Shown: positions 47,756-57,102 of the stretch, in pieces | Numbering within the stretch: position 1 is the stretch's first letter | Layout: each line of letters opens with the position of its first letter | From: Candidatus Wallbacteria bacterium | Lineage (GTDB): Bacteria; Muiribacteriota; JAQTZZ01 | Assembly: GCA_028687545.1 (NCBI GenBank) | Contig: JAQTZZ010000016.1 | Coordinates: 9,796 to 73,795 of the forward strand | DNA length: 64,000 nt | Direction of reading: 5' to 3' | Translations under genes and position numbers: made by a program | The notes under the pieces: generated by a model | The model's database searches: none | Told to the model about the DNA's origin: nothing | The model's input: the letters and a program-made list of their open reading frames with translations, nothing else

Positions 47756-49385
47756 TGAGTGGAATGCGAAATATCAGGAGTCACTGAAAAAAAGACCGGA
47801 GCGGAAAAAATTTCACAACCATTCCGGTTTTGATGTGAATTGCCTGTATACTCCTCAGGACCTAGAAAACCTGGATTACGAGCGGGACCTCGGATTTCCT
47901 GGAGAATACCCGTTTACCCGCGGGGTTCAGCAGAACATGTACAGAGGGCGTTTCTGGACCATGAGGCAATACGCCGGATTCGGCACAGCCGCAGAGTCGA
48001 ATGAGCGTTACCGCCTGCTTCTGTCCAAGGGACAGACCGGGCTTTCGGTAGCCTTCGACCTTCCCACCCAGCTTGGTTACGACTCCGATGATCCCCTGGC
48101 AGAGGGTGAAGTCGGGAAAGTGGGTGTAGCTGTAGATTCGCTGCGGGATATGGAGATACTGTTCGACGGGATTGACCTGGAAAAAGTTTCCACTTCCATG
48201 ACGATCAATGCTTCGGCGTTCGTGATTTTCTCCATGTATCTCGCCCTCGCCAGAAAGCGTGGTATCCCGCTTTCCAAGCTTGAGGGAACCATTCAGAACG
48301 ACATTCTCAAGGAATACATCGCCCGGGGTACCTATATTTATCCCCCGAGGGCGTCAATGCGTCTGATCACGGATATTTTTCAATACTGCGCGAAAAATGT
48401 GCCGAACTGGAATACGATATCCATCAGCGGCTATCATATCCGTGAAGCGGGATCGACCGCTGTCCAGGAAGTGGCTTTCACGCTGGCTGATGCCATCGAA
48501 TACGTAAACTATTCAATCAAGGCAGGGCTGGATGTGGATAAATTCGCGCCCAGACTGTCTTTTTTCTTCAATTCGCACAACAATTTCTTCGAGGAGGTGG
48601 CCAAATTCAGGGCTGCCCGCCGGATGTGGGCGAAGATCATGCGGGAGAGGTTTAAAGCCAGAGACCCAAAATCCTGGACTCTCCGCTTCCATACCCAGAC
48701 TGCCGGCTGCTCGCTGATCGCCAGGCAGAAGGACAACAACATTGTGCGGGTTGCGCTGCAGGCGCTGGCGGCGGTACTGGGAGGGACCCAGTCCCTGCAT
48801 ACCAATTCCAGGGATGAGGCTCTTTCACTGCCGACCGAGGAATCAGTGAAGATTGCCCTGCGTACTCAACAGGTCATCGCTTACGAAAGCGGAGTCTGCG
48901 ATACTGTGGATCCGCTGGCCGGATCGTATTTTGTGGAGTCGCTTACCGATAGGATCGAGCTCGAAGCCGGAGCCTATATCGAAAAGATTGACAAGTTGGG
49001 AGGAATGCTCAGAGCGATTGAGGAAGGCTATGCCCAGCGGGAGATACAGGACAGCGCTTACCGCTATCAGAAGGCGGTCGAAAGCGGTGAAAATGCTATT
49101 GTTGGTCTAAATATATTCCAGGAAAAAGAAGAAAGAGAAGAGAATGCTAACAAGGATGAGGGAAGGGTGGAAGAAAATCAGCGTAAAATGCTTGCTGAGG
49201 TAAAGAGCGGACGCAACGAGGACCTTGTGAAAAAAATGCTCGACAGGATCAGAAAAACCGCAGCCGGCCAAGAAAACCTGATCCCGGTCGTGATCGAAGC
49301 TGTGGAGAATTATCTGACACTTGGTGAAATCTGCAACGCCCTGCGCAAAGAGTGGGGTGAATACCAGGAAAGGGTTGTATTATGA
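47739..49385 (+). CDS. Methylmalonyl-CoA mutase, large catalytic subunit
   Basis: The 548-residue protein covers the substrate-binding TIM barrel of the mutase: 'FPYTRG'-like '[20 protein letters not shown]', '[17 protein letters not shown]', '[19 protein letters not shown]', '[15 protein letters not shown]' and '[16 protein letters not shown]' (each conserved). It lacks the B12-binding domain, which is the separate small subunit. The reaction links propionyl-CoA and succinyl-CoA. The segment around residues 455-485 is charged and repetitive. It overlaps the epimerase gene by 4 bases. Confidence 0.96.
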   Translation: MKARSDEWNAKYQESLKKRPERKKFHNHSGFDVNCLYTPQDLENLDYERDLGFPGEYPFTRGVQQNMYRGRFWTMRQYAGFGTAAESNERYRLLLSKGQTGLSVAFDLPTQLGYDSDDPLAEGEVGKVGVAVDSLRDMEILFDGIDLEKVSTSMTINASAFVIFSMYLALARKRGIPLSKLEGTIQNDILKEYIARGTYIYPPRASMRLITDIFQYCAKNVPNWNTISISGYHIREAGSTAVQEVAFTLADAIEYVNYSIKAGLDVDKFAPRLSFFFNSHNNFFEEVAKFRAARRMWAKIMRERFKARDPKSWTLRFHTQTAGCSLIARQKDNNIVRVALQALAAVLGGTQSLHTNSRDEALSLPTEESVKIALRTQQVIAYESGVCDTVDPLAGSYFVESLTDRIELEAGAYIEKIDKLGGMLRAIEEGYAQREIQDSAYRYQKAVESGENAIVGLNIFQEKEEREENANKDEGRVEENQRKMLAEVKSGRNEDLVKKMLDRIRKTAAGQENLIPVVIEAVENYLTLGEICNALRKEWGEYQERVVL

Positions 49386-49771
49386 AAATTCACCATCTTG
49401 GAATTGCTGTAGCCGATCTTGCCGAATCTATAATGTTTTATCGGGATTCTCTCGGACTCGAGCTGATTGGGGAGGAGGAAGTTCCTGAACAGAAAGTGCA
49501 TGTTGCCATGTTCCGCTGCGGTGAGAGCAGGATTGAACTGCTGGCGCCCATGTCTCCTGAGAGCCCTATCGCCGGCTTCCTGGAAAAGAAGGGCCCCGGA
49601 CTGCATCACCTGGCCATAGCAATCGAAAATATCGAGTCTGAAATAATAAAAATGGCTGCCGCAGGTGTTAAAATGATCGACGAGAAACCCCGCTCAGGCG
49701 CAGGCGGGCACCGGATCGCTTTCGTGCATCCAAAGTCCACCCGTGGTGTCCTGCTGGAACTTGTGGAATGA
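49382..49771 (+). CDS. mce: Methylmalonyl-CoA epimerase
   Basis: The 129-residue VOC-fold protein has '[19 protein letters not shown]' with the first metal His, 'ESRIELLAP' with a Glu ligand, '[11 protein letters not shown]' and 'VLLELVE'. It converts the (S) and (R) forms of methylmalonyl-CoA. Its place directly after the mutase subunits supports the assignment. The stop overlaps the next start (ATGA-type). Confidence 0.95.
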   Translation: MKIHHLGIAVADLAESIMFYRDSLGLELIGEEEVPEQKVHVAMFRCGESRIELLAPMSPESPIAGFLEKKGPGLHHLAIAIENIESEIIKMAAAGVKMIDEKPRSGAGGHRIAFVHPKSTRGVLLELVE

Positions 49772-51495
49772 CGGCCCGCCAGAAATTTCTGGAGATCGAT
49801 CTTCCCAATCGAGACCTCAAAATCAAGAAAATTGAGGACCAGGTGCTGGAGAAATATCCTGCCGGCTCTGCTCTGGCCACAAAAATTCTGTTTGATTACT
49901 TTGTTCAGGAACCTCTCAGGTGCGCTTCCCCGGAAGGCTGTTATCTGGTATTTACGCTCGGCCTGTTCGCTGATTTGAATTTTTCCGGTTTGAACTCCAT
50001 TTTTGTGACATTCCCGGAACCCCATGCCGGTAACTTTGAAGAATCCACGCTCTGCGGCAAGTTCGCAGGAGCTTTCCGTTCCACAGGCTGGGCCGGGTTT
50101 TCTCTCTCTGGAAAATCCGATGTGCCGGTGATCGTGGTTTTTGAAAAAAATCAGGCTTACCTCGAGGAACTGCCTGAAAATTCCGGTGTCAGAGACTTAT
50201 CTTCCTTTTTCAGAAAATATCGCGACGAAGGGCATGAAGTCCTGACTGTAGTCGAAACCGTGACCAATTCACCCGGCATCACGCTGCTTGCATCCGATTC
50301 CGGAGATGCCAGGATGCTTACCGGGGGACCTGGGCTTGCTGCTCTGCTGTATCTGAAAAACGTCCTGGCCCTTGTTGTCAGGCGCGATCCGTTGGAAGAG
50401 AGTTTCAGACCGCAGGATTCCGCAAGAATCAGCGACAAAACCAATCTGTGGCTGGTCAGGGAGTCCTTGAAAAACTGGAGTGATGAGCTGTACATCTCGA
50501 ATCCGGCAGATCTGCTGGCTGAATTTGAAGCCCTTTTTTCTACGGCTGAGCCCATTGGGAGTGCCTGTCCAGGCTGCGAAGTGGAATGCCGCCAGAGGGT
50601 GCGTTTTCCAGATCTGGAGATTTCATGCATCCGACCGGGACCGATTGATCTGCTGAACCTGCTGGTGCTGAAAAAAAAAGTTCCAGACTGTATCCATCTC
50701 TGGAAATCATTAAATGATGCCGGGATTGATCTGGAACTGTTTGCCTCGATCTACAATTTTCTGGAGCAGGCCAGGCGTGAAGGGTACGAACTGTTTGAGC
50801 GGGATCATCTTACTGTAGATGAACTTTTCACCAATCTGCTTGAAAAAAAAGGTGAATTCAGAGCATTGTCTGAAGGCCTGTACCTTGGTGCGGAAAGATA
50901 TCATGTGTTTGGTGCTGAGGCCGCAAACCTGGTCAGAAATTTCGAACTGCCGGTCAGCGTAGATGTAAGAGTTTCGACCATGCTGTCGCTGCTTGCACTG
51001 ACTGGCGTATCAAGGCCCAGAATACCCCAGATTTTCTGGCATTATTATTTCAACCGCCAGCAGCCTGCCTGTTTCTGGGACGATTCAAAGGCATTGTATT
51101 CCGTCCGTTCGGCGATTGAATTCCAGGACTACCAGGGAGTTCTCGGGATACTGGGTTTCTGCCCGCAGGCCTGTATCCTGAACTGGACCAGGCAGGAACT
51201 GGACCAGATTTTCAAGGGATTAGGGAGCGGGATGAGTTTCAGCTCTCTGCTTCTTGCCTCCCGCAGAGCTTACATTCTGAAGCGGATTTTCAATTTAAAA
51301 CGCGCTTCGTTCCCCTATGAGCGGATTTCATGGAGGATGCTGGTTAAACCGAAAATCTTCGATGACAGGAATTATTTCTCTGATTTTCAGCGCACTATTT
51401 TTCTTTATTATTCAGAGCGGGGAATGAACGAGTTCGGATTCCCCGGAAGCGAAATCATCAAGGAACTGGGATTGGAGGCTGAAGCATGGATCTGA
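49768..51495 (+). CDS. Divergent aldehyde:ferredoxin oxidoreductase (AOR) family protein
   Basis: The 575-residue protein aligns by eye along the whole AOR pattern. The N-terminus 'FLEIDLPNRDLKIKKI' and the 'FAGAFRSTGWAGFSLSGKS' region correspond to the pterin-binding domain. 'SACPGCEVECRQR' gives the CxxCxxxC of the Fe-S site, and 'LGILGFCPQAC' supplies the fourth Cys. 'YLGAERYHVFG' and the 'FNLKRA' tail are also family features. However, the usual GRGGLGAVMGSK-type loop reads 'TGGPGLAALLYLKN' and the 'KG.E.PAYDPR' motif reads 'RNFELPVSVDVR'. Tungstopterin binding may therefore be altered or lost. It is coupled to the epimerase and overlaps the hydrolase gene by 10 bases. Confidence 0.82.
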   Translation: MTARQKFLEIDLPNRDLKIKKIEDQVLEKYPAGSALATKILFDYFVQEPLRCASPEGCYLVFTLGLFADLNFSGLNSIFVTFPEPHAGNFEESTLCGKFAGAFRSTGWAGFSLSGKSDVPVIVVFEKNQAYLEELPENSGVRDLSSFFRKYRDEGHEVLTVVETVTNSPGITLLASDSGDARMLTGGPGLAALLYLKNVLALVVRRDPLEESFRPQDSARISDKTNLWLVRESLKNWSDELYISNPADLLAEFEALFSTAEPIGSACPGCEVECRQRVRFPDLEISCIRPGPIDLLNLLVLKKKVPDCIHLWKSLNDAGIDLELFASIYNFLEQARREGYELFERDHLTVDELFTNLLEKKGEFRALSEGLYLGAERYHVFGAEAANLVRNFELPVSVDVRVSTMLSLLALTGVSRPRIPQIFWHYYFNRQQPACFWDDSKALYSVRSAIEFQDYQGVLGILGFCPQACILNWTRQELDQIFKGLGSGMSFSSLLLASRRAYILKRIFNLKRASFPYERISWRMLVKPKIFDDRNYFSDFQRTIFLYYSERGMNEFGFPGSEIIKELGLEAEAWI

Positions 51496-52856
51496 TAGTA
51501 AAAAGAGGCAGGATCGTCACCCAGGATGGTCTGATTTACACGGATATCGGCATCAGGGACGGCAAGATCATTGCAATCGGAAATGATCTCGGCCAGGCCA
51601 GGACCACGATTGATGCCGGAGAAGCCTTGATTTTTCCCGGCTTGATTGATCCGCATGTGCATTTTCATCTTCCAGTCGGAGATACCTTTTCGAGCGACGA
51701 TTTTCTCACTGGTTCAAGGGCGGCTTTGTTCGGGGGAGTGACTACCTTCCTGGATTTTACGAACCAGAAGCCAGGCACGCCTCTTTACTCCACCTGGGAG
51801 AATCGTATTTCAGAGATCAGCGGCAACACTTACGCTGATTTCGGATTACACGCAGTAGTCAACAGCTGGAGCAACTCTTATCAGGAGGAAATTGAAAAGC
51901 TGCTTACGAATGGAGTGAACAGTTTTAAATTTTTCATGTGCGGGAAGGGAAGCGGCGAACGGCATGACGACGGGCTGCTGCATCGATTGATGCAGGGGCT
52001 GCATGACAAAGGAATTCTGATCCTGCATGCGGAAAGCGGAGCACTGCTCGATCAGTTTACCGAAGATCAGGTAGACTCCGGACATCTGGACGCTTCAGCC
52101 CACCTGGAAGCGCGTCCGGTGATCGTGGAGGAGGAAGCTGTAGACCGTGCGATCTTTTTCGCCCGGAAAACAGGAACCCTGACCATGATCCTGCATCTTT
52201 CCTCGGGTGATGCCGCACTGCAGGTGAAAAAGGCACGTGCCGAGGGAGTGCCTGTGATGGCAGAGACCTGTCCCCAGTATCTCCTGCTTGACGACTCCAT
52301 TTACAAAGGATTGAACGCCTACCTTTTTGCCACCTGCCCCCCTGTCAGGAAAAGACGCGACCAGGAAATTCTCTGGGAACAGCTAGCCCTTGGAAATCTG
52401 CAGGTTGTTTCCTCGGATCACTGCCCGTTCTGGAGACGCGACAAGGATAAGTGGGGAAAAGATTTCCGCAAGCTGTATTTCGGGTTGCCCGGTGTAGAAA
52501 CAATTCTTCCCATATTGTATACTTTTGGTGTGGATAAAGGGCTCCTGAGTCTGCAGGATCTGGTACGCCTGACTTCGTCCAATGCAGCCAGGATTTACGG
52601 GTTGTCCAGGAACAAGGGCTGGATTCAAGTGGGATTCGACGCTGACCTTGTGCTGTTCGATCCGGAGGAATCATGGCAGCTGAGGCAGACAGGCCTTCAC
52701 ATGGCGTGCGATTTCAATCCTTATGAAGGTCTGCGGATGAAGGGCAGGGTAAAAAAGGTCATACGTGCAGGCCGTCTGGTCGTCTCAGACGAGAGCTTTC
52801 TTGAGCTGTCACAGGACGGCAGATTCCAGTTCAGAGGCAAGCCGGAGTTCATTTGA
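51486..52856 (+). CDS. Dihydropyrimidinase / hydantoinase-like cyclic amidohydrolase
   Basis: The 456-residue protein has the full two-metal amidohydrolase set: His57 and His59 in 'LIDPHVHFHLP', Lys148 ('NSFKFFMCGKG') as the carboxylated lysine, His in 'LILHAESG' and 'MILHLSSGDA', and Asp in 'VSSDHCPFW'. The family opens dihydropyrimidine or hydantoin rings to N-carbamoyl amino acids; allantoinase and dihydroorotase are related alternatives. 'KDKWGKDFRKLYFGLPGVETILP' resembles the substrate loop of dihydropyrimidinases. Linkage to a nitrilase-type amidase two genes on suggests a carbamoyl-amino-acid pathway. Confidence 0.9.
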   Translation: MDLIVKRGRIVTQDGLIYTDIGIRDGKIIAIGNDLGQARTTIDAGEALIFPGLIDPHVHFHLPVGDTFSSDDFLTGSRAALFGGVTTFLDFTNQKPGTPLYSTWENRISEISGNTYADFGLHAVVNSWSNSYQEEIEKLLTNGVNSFKFFMCGKGSGERHDDGLLHRLMQGLHDKGILILHAESGALLDQFTEDQVDSGHLDASAHLEARPVIVEEEAVDRAIFFARKTGTLTMILHLSSGDAALQVKKARAEGVPVMAETCPQYLLLDDSIYKGLNAYLFATCPPVRKRRDQEILWEQLALGNLQVVSSDHCPFWRRDKDKWGKDFRKLYFGLPGVETILPILYTFGVDKGLLSLQDLVRLTSSNAARIYGLSRNKGWIQVGFDADLVLFDPEESWQLRQTGLHMACDFNPYEGLRMKGRVKKVIRAGRLVVSDESFLELSQDGRFQFRGKPEFI

Positions 52857-53683
52857 TGAAGACCATTGTTTTCTTTACCAGGAAATATTTCTATGCCAGG
52901 GAAATCACCGATTTCCTTAATTTCTATAATTTCCAGGTGCTTACCTACTGGCAGGAGGCTGAGTTGTTCAAAGCTCTGGAGGAGCAGGAGCCCTGGCTTT
53001 TAATAGTTGATTATGTGATCGGCGAGGAGAACTGGGTCAGATTTTTCGAAAAACTCTGGCAGCACAAGCAGAAAAGACAACTGAAAATAATGGCTTTCTG
53101 GGAAAGGGGCGATAAAAAGCTCGAACCGCGGCTGATTGATTTTTACATGGAAAAACCTGTGGTGTTGTCTGAATTAAAGAACAGCCTTGACAGGATCCAG
53201 TTTTCTAGTGAAGTAAATCACAAGGCTGACCTTGAAATTGAAAAGAGCAGTTCACAGGATGAGAATCCCGGAGTGATCCATGAACATCCCTTTGAAACCG
53301 GAATGGACAGAATTCCTACACCTGATCGTATGATGATGGCCAGAAAAACTGAGAATCACGCCGCTCCTCTCAGGATCGATCTTCTCCCAAAACAGCAGGC
53401 CAAGGCTGTTTCCGCAGAACAACCTGAAAAAAGGCTGAGAGTGAAAAAGATCGAGGAAGACCTTGATTCCCTGCGGGCTGAAGTTGAAGAAATCGCCCGC
53501 GCCCTGTCCGGAATTGAAACCAGGATCTGCAACCTGCAGGCTGAAAATCACTATTTAAAAGGGTATGTATATTATCTCAAAGGAAATAAAAAATCCGCCG
53601 GAAGGGAATGCGAGCTGGCTTTAGAGATCGAACCGGACCTGGAAAAAGCCAGGCAACTGATGGGGCACATACAAGGGAGATAA
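52856..53683 (+). CDS. Degenerate receiver domain with coiled coil and TPR-like tail
   Basis: The ATG at 52856 overlaps the previous stop (TGATG). Residues 1-115 look like a response-regulator receiver: 'WLLIVDYVIGE' with Asp52 and 'YMEKPVVLSEL' with Lys100. The acidic pair normally found after strand 1 is missing ('TIVFFTRKYF'), so phosphorylation is doubtful. A polar linker, a coiled coil (about 195-235, 'LDSLRAEVEEIARALSGIE') and a single TPR-like unit ('YYLKGNKKSAGRECELALEIEP') follow. It has no output domain and probably acts by protein contact. Confidence 0.75.
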   Translation: MKTIVFFTRKYFYAREITDFLNFYNFQVLTYWQEAELFKALEEQEPWLLIVDYVIGEENWVRFFEKLWQHKQKRQLKIMAFWERGDKKLEPRLIDFYMEKPVVLSELKNSLDRIQFSSEVNHKADLEIEKSSSQDENPGVIHEHPFETGMDRIPTPDRMMMARKTENHAAPLRIDLLPKQQAKAVSAEQPEKRLRVKKIEEDLDSLRAEVEEIARALSGIETRICNLQAENHYLKGYVYYLKGNKKSAGRECELALEIEPDLEKARQLMGHIQGR

Positions 53684-53686
53684 ACG

Positions 53687-53712
53687 ATGTAGAGACGCGA
53701 TTTATCGCGTCC
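53687..53712. repeat. Short palindromic repeat GACGCGATTTATCGCGTC
   Basis: The segment GTAGAGACGCGATTTATCGCGTCC forms a perfect stem ACGCGAT/ATCGCGT around a short loop. It lies between two genes of one transcript. Near-identical palindromes are widespread in unrelated bacterial genomes. It may act as an mRNA structure or be a mobile repeat remnant. Confidence 0.5.
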
Positions 53713-53742
53713 TGCCGAAGGCAATGGCATGAAGTGTGTAAA

Positions 53743-54537
53743 ATGAAAATCAATGCAGGATTCTATCAGTTTCAGCCTGTATTCGGCGATAACCGGAAAA
53801 ACCTGGACTGCGTTCTTGAAAAACTGGCCGATGTCCACAATACGCTGATCGTACTGCCTGAACTGTGCTTTTCAGGTTACAATTTCCTGACTCCTCAAGA
53901 GATCCTTCCGCATGCTGTCGAAATTCCGGATTCCCCCATCATTTTGGAGCTTTCAGATCTCTGCCGCCGCAATTCACTTTATCTCGTGGCAGGAGTGGCG
54001 GAACTCCAGACAGGAAAACTTTTTAACAGCGCATTTTATCTCGGCCCGGAAGGTTTTATCGGAAAATTCCAGAAGACCCATCTGTTTTATCGTGAAAAGG
54101 ATGTATTTCAGCCGGGCAGCACCGGTTTTCAGGTTTTCAGGCGCGATTTTTCCCTGGGCATGATGATCTGCTTTGACTGGTTTTTTCCTGAATCCGCGAG
54201 GACTCTTGCCATGCGCGGAGCCCAGATCATTGCCCATTCCGCCAACCTGGTCCTCCCATACTGCCCTGAAGCCATGCTTTACAGAAGCCTGGAGAACAGG
54301 GTGTTCTCAATTACCTGCAACCGCATCGGCAGGGAAACGAACGCGGCGGAAGATTATTACTTCATCGGAAAGAGTCAGGTGGTATCGCCACGGGCGGAAC
54401 GTCTGATTTGTGCCGGAACAGATGAAGAATCCCTGCAGTTCGTGGAGATCGACCTGTCCCTCGCTGACTCGAAAAAAATCAACAGATACAATGATCTTTT
54501 CTCAGACCGCAGGCCTGAAATGTATGCTGGCTCTTGA
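53743..54537 (+). CDS. Carbon-nitrogen hydrolase (nitrilase superfamily amidase)
   Basis: The product has 264 residues from ATG 53743, a start chosen because 'MKINAGFYQFQPVFGD' is the family N-terminus; the ribosome site is weak. The catalytic triad is Glu40 ('LIVLPELCFSGY'), Lys111 ('KFQKTHLF') and Cys143 ('MMICFDWFFPE'). It belongs to the aliphatic-amidase and carbamoylase side of the superfamily. Given the upstream dihydropyrimidinase-like gene, hydrolysis of an N-carbamoyl amino acid (beta-ureidopropionase-like) is a good hypothesis. Omega-amidase or a general amidase cannot be excluded. Confidence 0.88.
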   Translation: MKINAGFYQFQPVFGDNRKNLDCVLEKLADVHNTLIVLPELCFSGYNFLTPQEILPHAVEIPDSPIILELSDLCRRNSLYLVAGVAELQTGKLFNSAFYLGPEGFIGKFQKTHLFYREKDVFQPGSTGFQVFRRDFSLGMMICFDWFFPESARTLAMRGAQIIAHSANLVLPYCPEAMLYRSLENRVFSITCNRIGRETNAAEDYYFIGKSQVVSPRAERLICAGTDEESLQFVEIDLSLADSKKINRYNDLFSDRRPEMYAGS

Positions 54538-54560
54538 AAAACGACCTGGGGATTGGGCTG

Positions 54561-55250
54561 TCAGGGGAGAAGGTATGGATTCAGTATCTCCAGAACTTCA
54601 GGGTACTTCCGGCCGATTTCAGCCGTATTGAGGGGGCGCTTGATCCTCCTGAAATGCCTGAACAGTTTTCCCGCTTCCTCGGGATTGACCCCCAGAAAAA
54701 CCATCTCGTCCTCAACCAGTGACTCTACCTTGAGCTTGATTTTAAAGTCCAGATCGCTGACTGTGATGAATCTGCGGAATCTGGAAAAATTAACTCTGTT
54801 CAGCCGCGAAATATTCATCAGATCGTCCAGGCTTTGGATGTTTCCATTGCTCGTGCGGTAATCGATGATCGCCATGGCTGAGCTCATGTCCAGCCCGGGC
54901 GCTCTGAGGAGAGTTTCAAGTTGCGCGGTGTTGATGTTGATTTTTAAGATCCCGCCATGCACTTCGCGAGAGGAGGAAGTGGCGGCAGTCACGAAGGTGG
55001 AAAACGGCAGGGTATTCATGCTGCCTGAGGAAGATGTGGTTACTATGGCATGGTCGTTCGCTAAAGGTGAGGAAACTTCTACATTGGAGCTTGAAGGAAC
55101 AATCTGGGTTTCTCTGGAATTTGAGATTGCCGGCAGAGACTCTGATTCGATGATAGTGACCGGGGATTCCTCAGTGATTTTAGGAGCTGTACCTCCAGCG
55201 GTAAGAATGCCGGGGGCAAGAAAACAGAGGAGCAAAACAATCAGATTCAC
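54561..55250 (-). CDS. Exported helix-hairpin-helix (ComEA-like) protein
   Basis: The 229-residue protein has a signal peptide ('LIVLLLCFLAPGILTAGG') and a Ser/Thr-rich linker of about 85 residues. A helix-hairpin-helix region follows ('ININTAQLETLLRAPGLDMSSAMAIIDYR' in parts, then 'IQSLDDLMNISRLN'). A second, weaker HhH-like part lies near the end ('GRKYPEVLEILNPYL'). ComEA-type proteins bind DNA at the cell surface during uptake; others of this layout belong to type II secretion (GspK-like). DNA uptake would fit the nucleoside-use theme, but no comEC is visible. It is convergent with the amidase gene, 23 bases apart. Confidence 0.82.
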   Translation of the reverse strand: MNLIVLLLCFLAPGILTAGGTAPKITEESPVTIIESESLPAISNSRETQIVPSSSNVEVSSPLANDHAIVTTSSSGSMNTLPFSTFVTAATSSSREVHGGILKININTAQLETLLRAPGLDMSSAMAIIDYRTSNGNIQSLDDLMNISRLNRVNFSRFRRFITVSDLDFKIKLKVESLVEDEMVFLGVNPEEAGKLFRHFRRIKRPLNTAEIGRKYPEVLEILNPYLLP

Positions 55251-55270
55251 GTTCGTTCAAAAGCTCCTTT

Positions 55271-55927
55271 TCAGCGGGCTTTCAACCAGACGATGCGGCT
55301 GCCGCATTCAGCTTTCTCAAATTCAAGTTGTTCGAAATCCTGGAAAAGTTTATAAATCTCCTGGTCTGAGGTATATCTCCAGAGCAAGCCTTTGAAATCA
55401 CCTTTGATATAGCACCTGGTACCGTCAGGCAGTACTTCAAACCGATCGCTGCAGATGTCGTCGCTGGGTCCGTCAAATGAGACCAGCAGCACACCTTTTC
55501 CGGGCGACAGGTTTTTCTTGAAGTTGTTCACGATCCTGGCTGTTTCATGCAGAGGCATGTGATCGAGGATAAACCAGCAGATGATGGCATCAAAGGGCTC
55601 GGAATCCGGGTCGAAATTCTGGGCAGAGCTGACCTCGGTATCCACTTTTACTCCTTCAAGGGTGGCGAGATCGTTCAGGACTTTGATCGCATTCTTGGAA
55701 AAATCGATGGCTTTCATGCTGAATCCGTTTTTGGCGAGCATGATGCTGAAACGGCCGCCGCCGGAGCCAAGTTCCAACACTCTCTTGCAGCCATAAGAGG
55801 AAAGCTTTTTCATGGCCTGGGAACAATATTCAGGAATCAATTTTTTAATTGTTTCAGGTCCGATATGCTCGAAATGTTTGTCCCAGAATTCCTGATGTCC
55901 TACATTCAGCTTACTTTCATTTGCCAT
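55271..55927 (-). CDS. Class I SAM-dependent methyltransferase
   Basis: The 218-residue protein has motif I 'VLELGSGGGRFSIMLAKNG', a strand-4 'FDAIICWFILDHM' and 'NLSPGKGVLLVSFDG'. It is a small-molecule-type methyltransferase; the substrate is unknown. A GGAGGAAGGA site precedes the ATG. It follows ftsW by about 60 bases on the same strand and may be the end of the dcw transcript. Confidence 0.88.
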   Translation of the reverse strand: MANESKLNVGHQEFWDKHFEHIGPETIKKLIPEYCSQAMKKLSSYGCKRVLELGSGGGRFSIMLAKNGFSMKAIDFSKNAIKVLNDLATLEGVKVDTEVSSAQNFDPDSEPFDAIICWFILDHMPLHETARIVNNFKKNLSPGKGVLLVSFDGPSDDICSDRFEVLPDGTRCYIKGDFKGLLWRYTSDQEIYKLFQDFEQLEFEKAECGSRIVWLKAR

Positions 55928-55986
55928 TCCTTCCTCCAGATATTGGTAAAATTATAATGCCTGAAATCAAGTGATTTTTCAAATAT

Positions 55987-57102
55987 TTATTGTTCTTCCC
56001 TGGACTGACCCTGATGGTCGATATTCTTGGAGATATTGTAGATGATCCCGAGCATCACCATGTTGATCACCAGCGACGAGCCGCCAAAACTGATGAAGGG
56101 CAGGGTCACGCCTGTGGTGGGAAAGAGCCGGACCGTGACTCCGATGTTGATCAACACCTGCAACAGTAATGTATTCATGATGCCGATCAGCAAAAGGAAC
56201 GCGAACTTGTCCTTGATCGCGATAATGATGCGGATCATCCTGTGCATCAATAATACATAGAGCAGGACAAGCATGCCTGCACCCACGAATCCCAGTTCCT
56301 CGCTGATGATGGAGAATATGAAGTCAGTGAACGGATCAGGCAGATAATTGAATTTCTGCAGGGAATTTCCCAACCCCACCCCGAACCAGCCGCCGGATCC
56401 GATGGCGATTAAAGAGTGAATAATGTGGTAGCCGCTGCCGTATGGGTCCTGCCAGGGATCAAGAAAACCCGTGATGCGCTGCCAGCGGTATGCAGCAGTC
56501 CGCATGTGGTGAAAAGCCACGACTCCTATCAGCAGTAAGCTGCCGGTGAAAATGCTCAGGCTGAGCCCATTGAAAAAAATGATGATCATGGCCAGCATGC
56601 CGAGCAGGAATGCGGTGGAAAAATTAGGTTCCTTCAGGATCAGGAGGCAGGTGATACCTACTACTCCGCAGGCATGCAGATAGTCGACCGGAGCGGTTTT
56701 CTTTTTGGAAAAAAGGGCAGCCAGATAGAGGATGATTGCAAGTTTTGACACTTCAGAAGGCTGGAACTGGATCGGACCCAGCAGCCTGATCCAGCGGGTT
56801 GCACCCCCGATCCTCGGGGCAAAGCTGGGAAAGATGAAAATGGCGGCCAGGGTGAACAGAGAAAAAGCGAAGAGCGGGATGGAATAGTTGCGGAGTTTCT
56901 GATAGGGAAAGTTGGCGAAGAAAATAAAGAAAACCAGAGAGACGGAAATCGCGATCAGGCTTTTTTTCAGGAAGTAGTTGCTGTCGTGAAACCGCTCGTA
57001 GGCATAGATATGGCTGGAGCTGTAAACCATCACCAGCCCGGTGGCGAGCAGAGTGAGGATGATCCCCAGAATATACTTGTCTCCGCTTGCGGATACTCTC
57101 AT
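55987..57102 (-). CDS. ftsW: Peptidoglycan glycosyltransferase FtsW (SEDS family)
   Basis: The 371-residue protein has about ten membrane helices and SEDS-family motifs: 'LVMVYSSS' at the N-terminus, 'RWIRLLGPIQFQPSEVSKLAIILYLA' (in parts), 'AIGSGGWFGVGLGNSLQKF' and 'PFISFGGSSL' near the end. It polymerises glycan strands at the division site together with the FtsI-type transpeptidase encoded upstream. It overlaps murE by 4 bases. Confidence 0.95.
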   Translation of the reverse strand: MRVSASGDKYILGIILTLLATGLVMVYSSSHIYAYERFHDSNYFLKKSLIAISVSLVFFIFFANFPYQKLRNYSIPLFAFSLFTLAAIFIFPSFAPRIGGATRWIRLLGPIQFQPSEVSKLAIILYLAALFSKKKTAPVDYLHACGVVGITCLLILKEPNFSTAFLLGMLAMIIIFFNGLSLSIFTGSLLLIGVVAFHHMRTAAYRWQRITGFLDPWQDPYGSGYHIIHSLIAIGSGGWFGVGLGNSLQKFNYLPDPFTDFIFSIISEELGFVGAGMLVLLYVLLMHRMIRIIIAIKDKFAFLLLIGIMNTLLLQVLINIGVTVRLFPTTGVTLPFISFGGSSLVINMVMLGIIYNISKNIDHQGQSREEQ

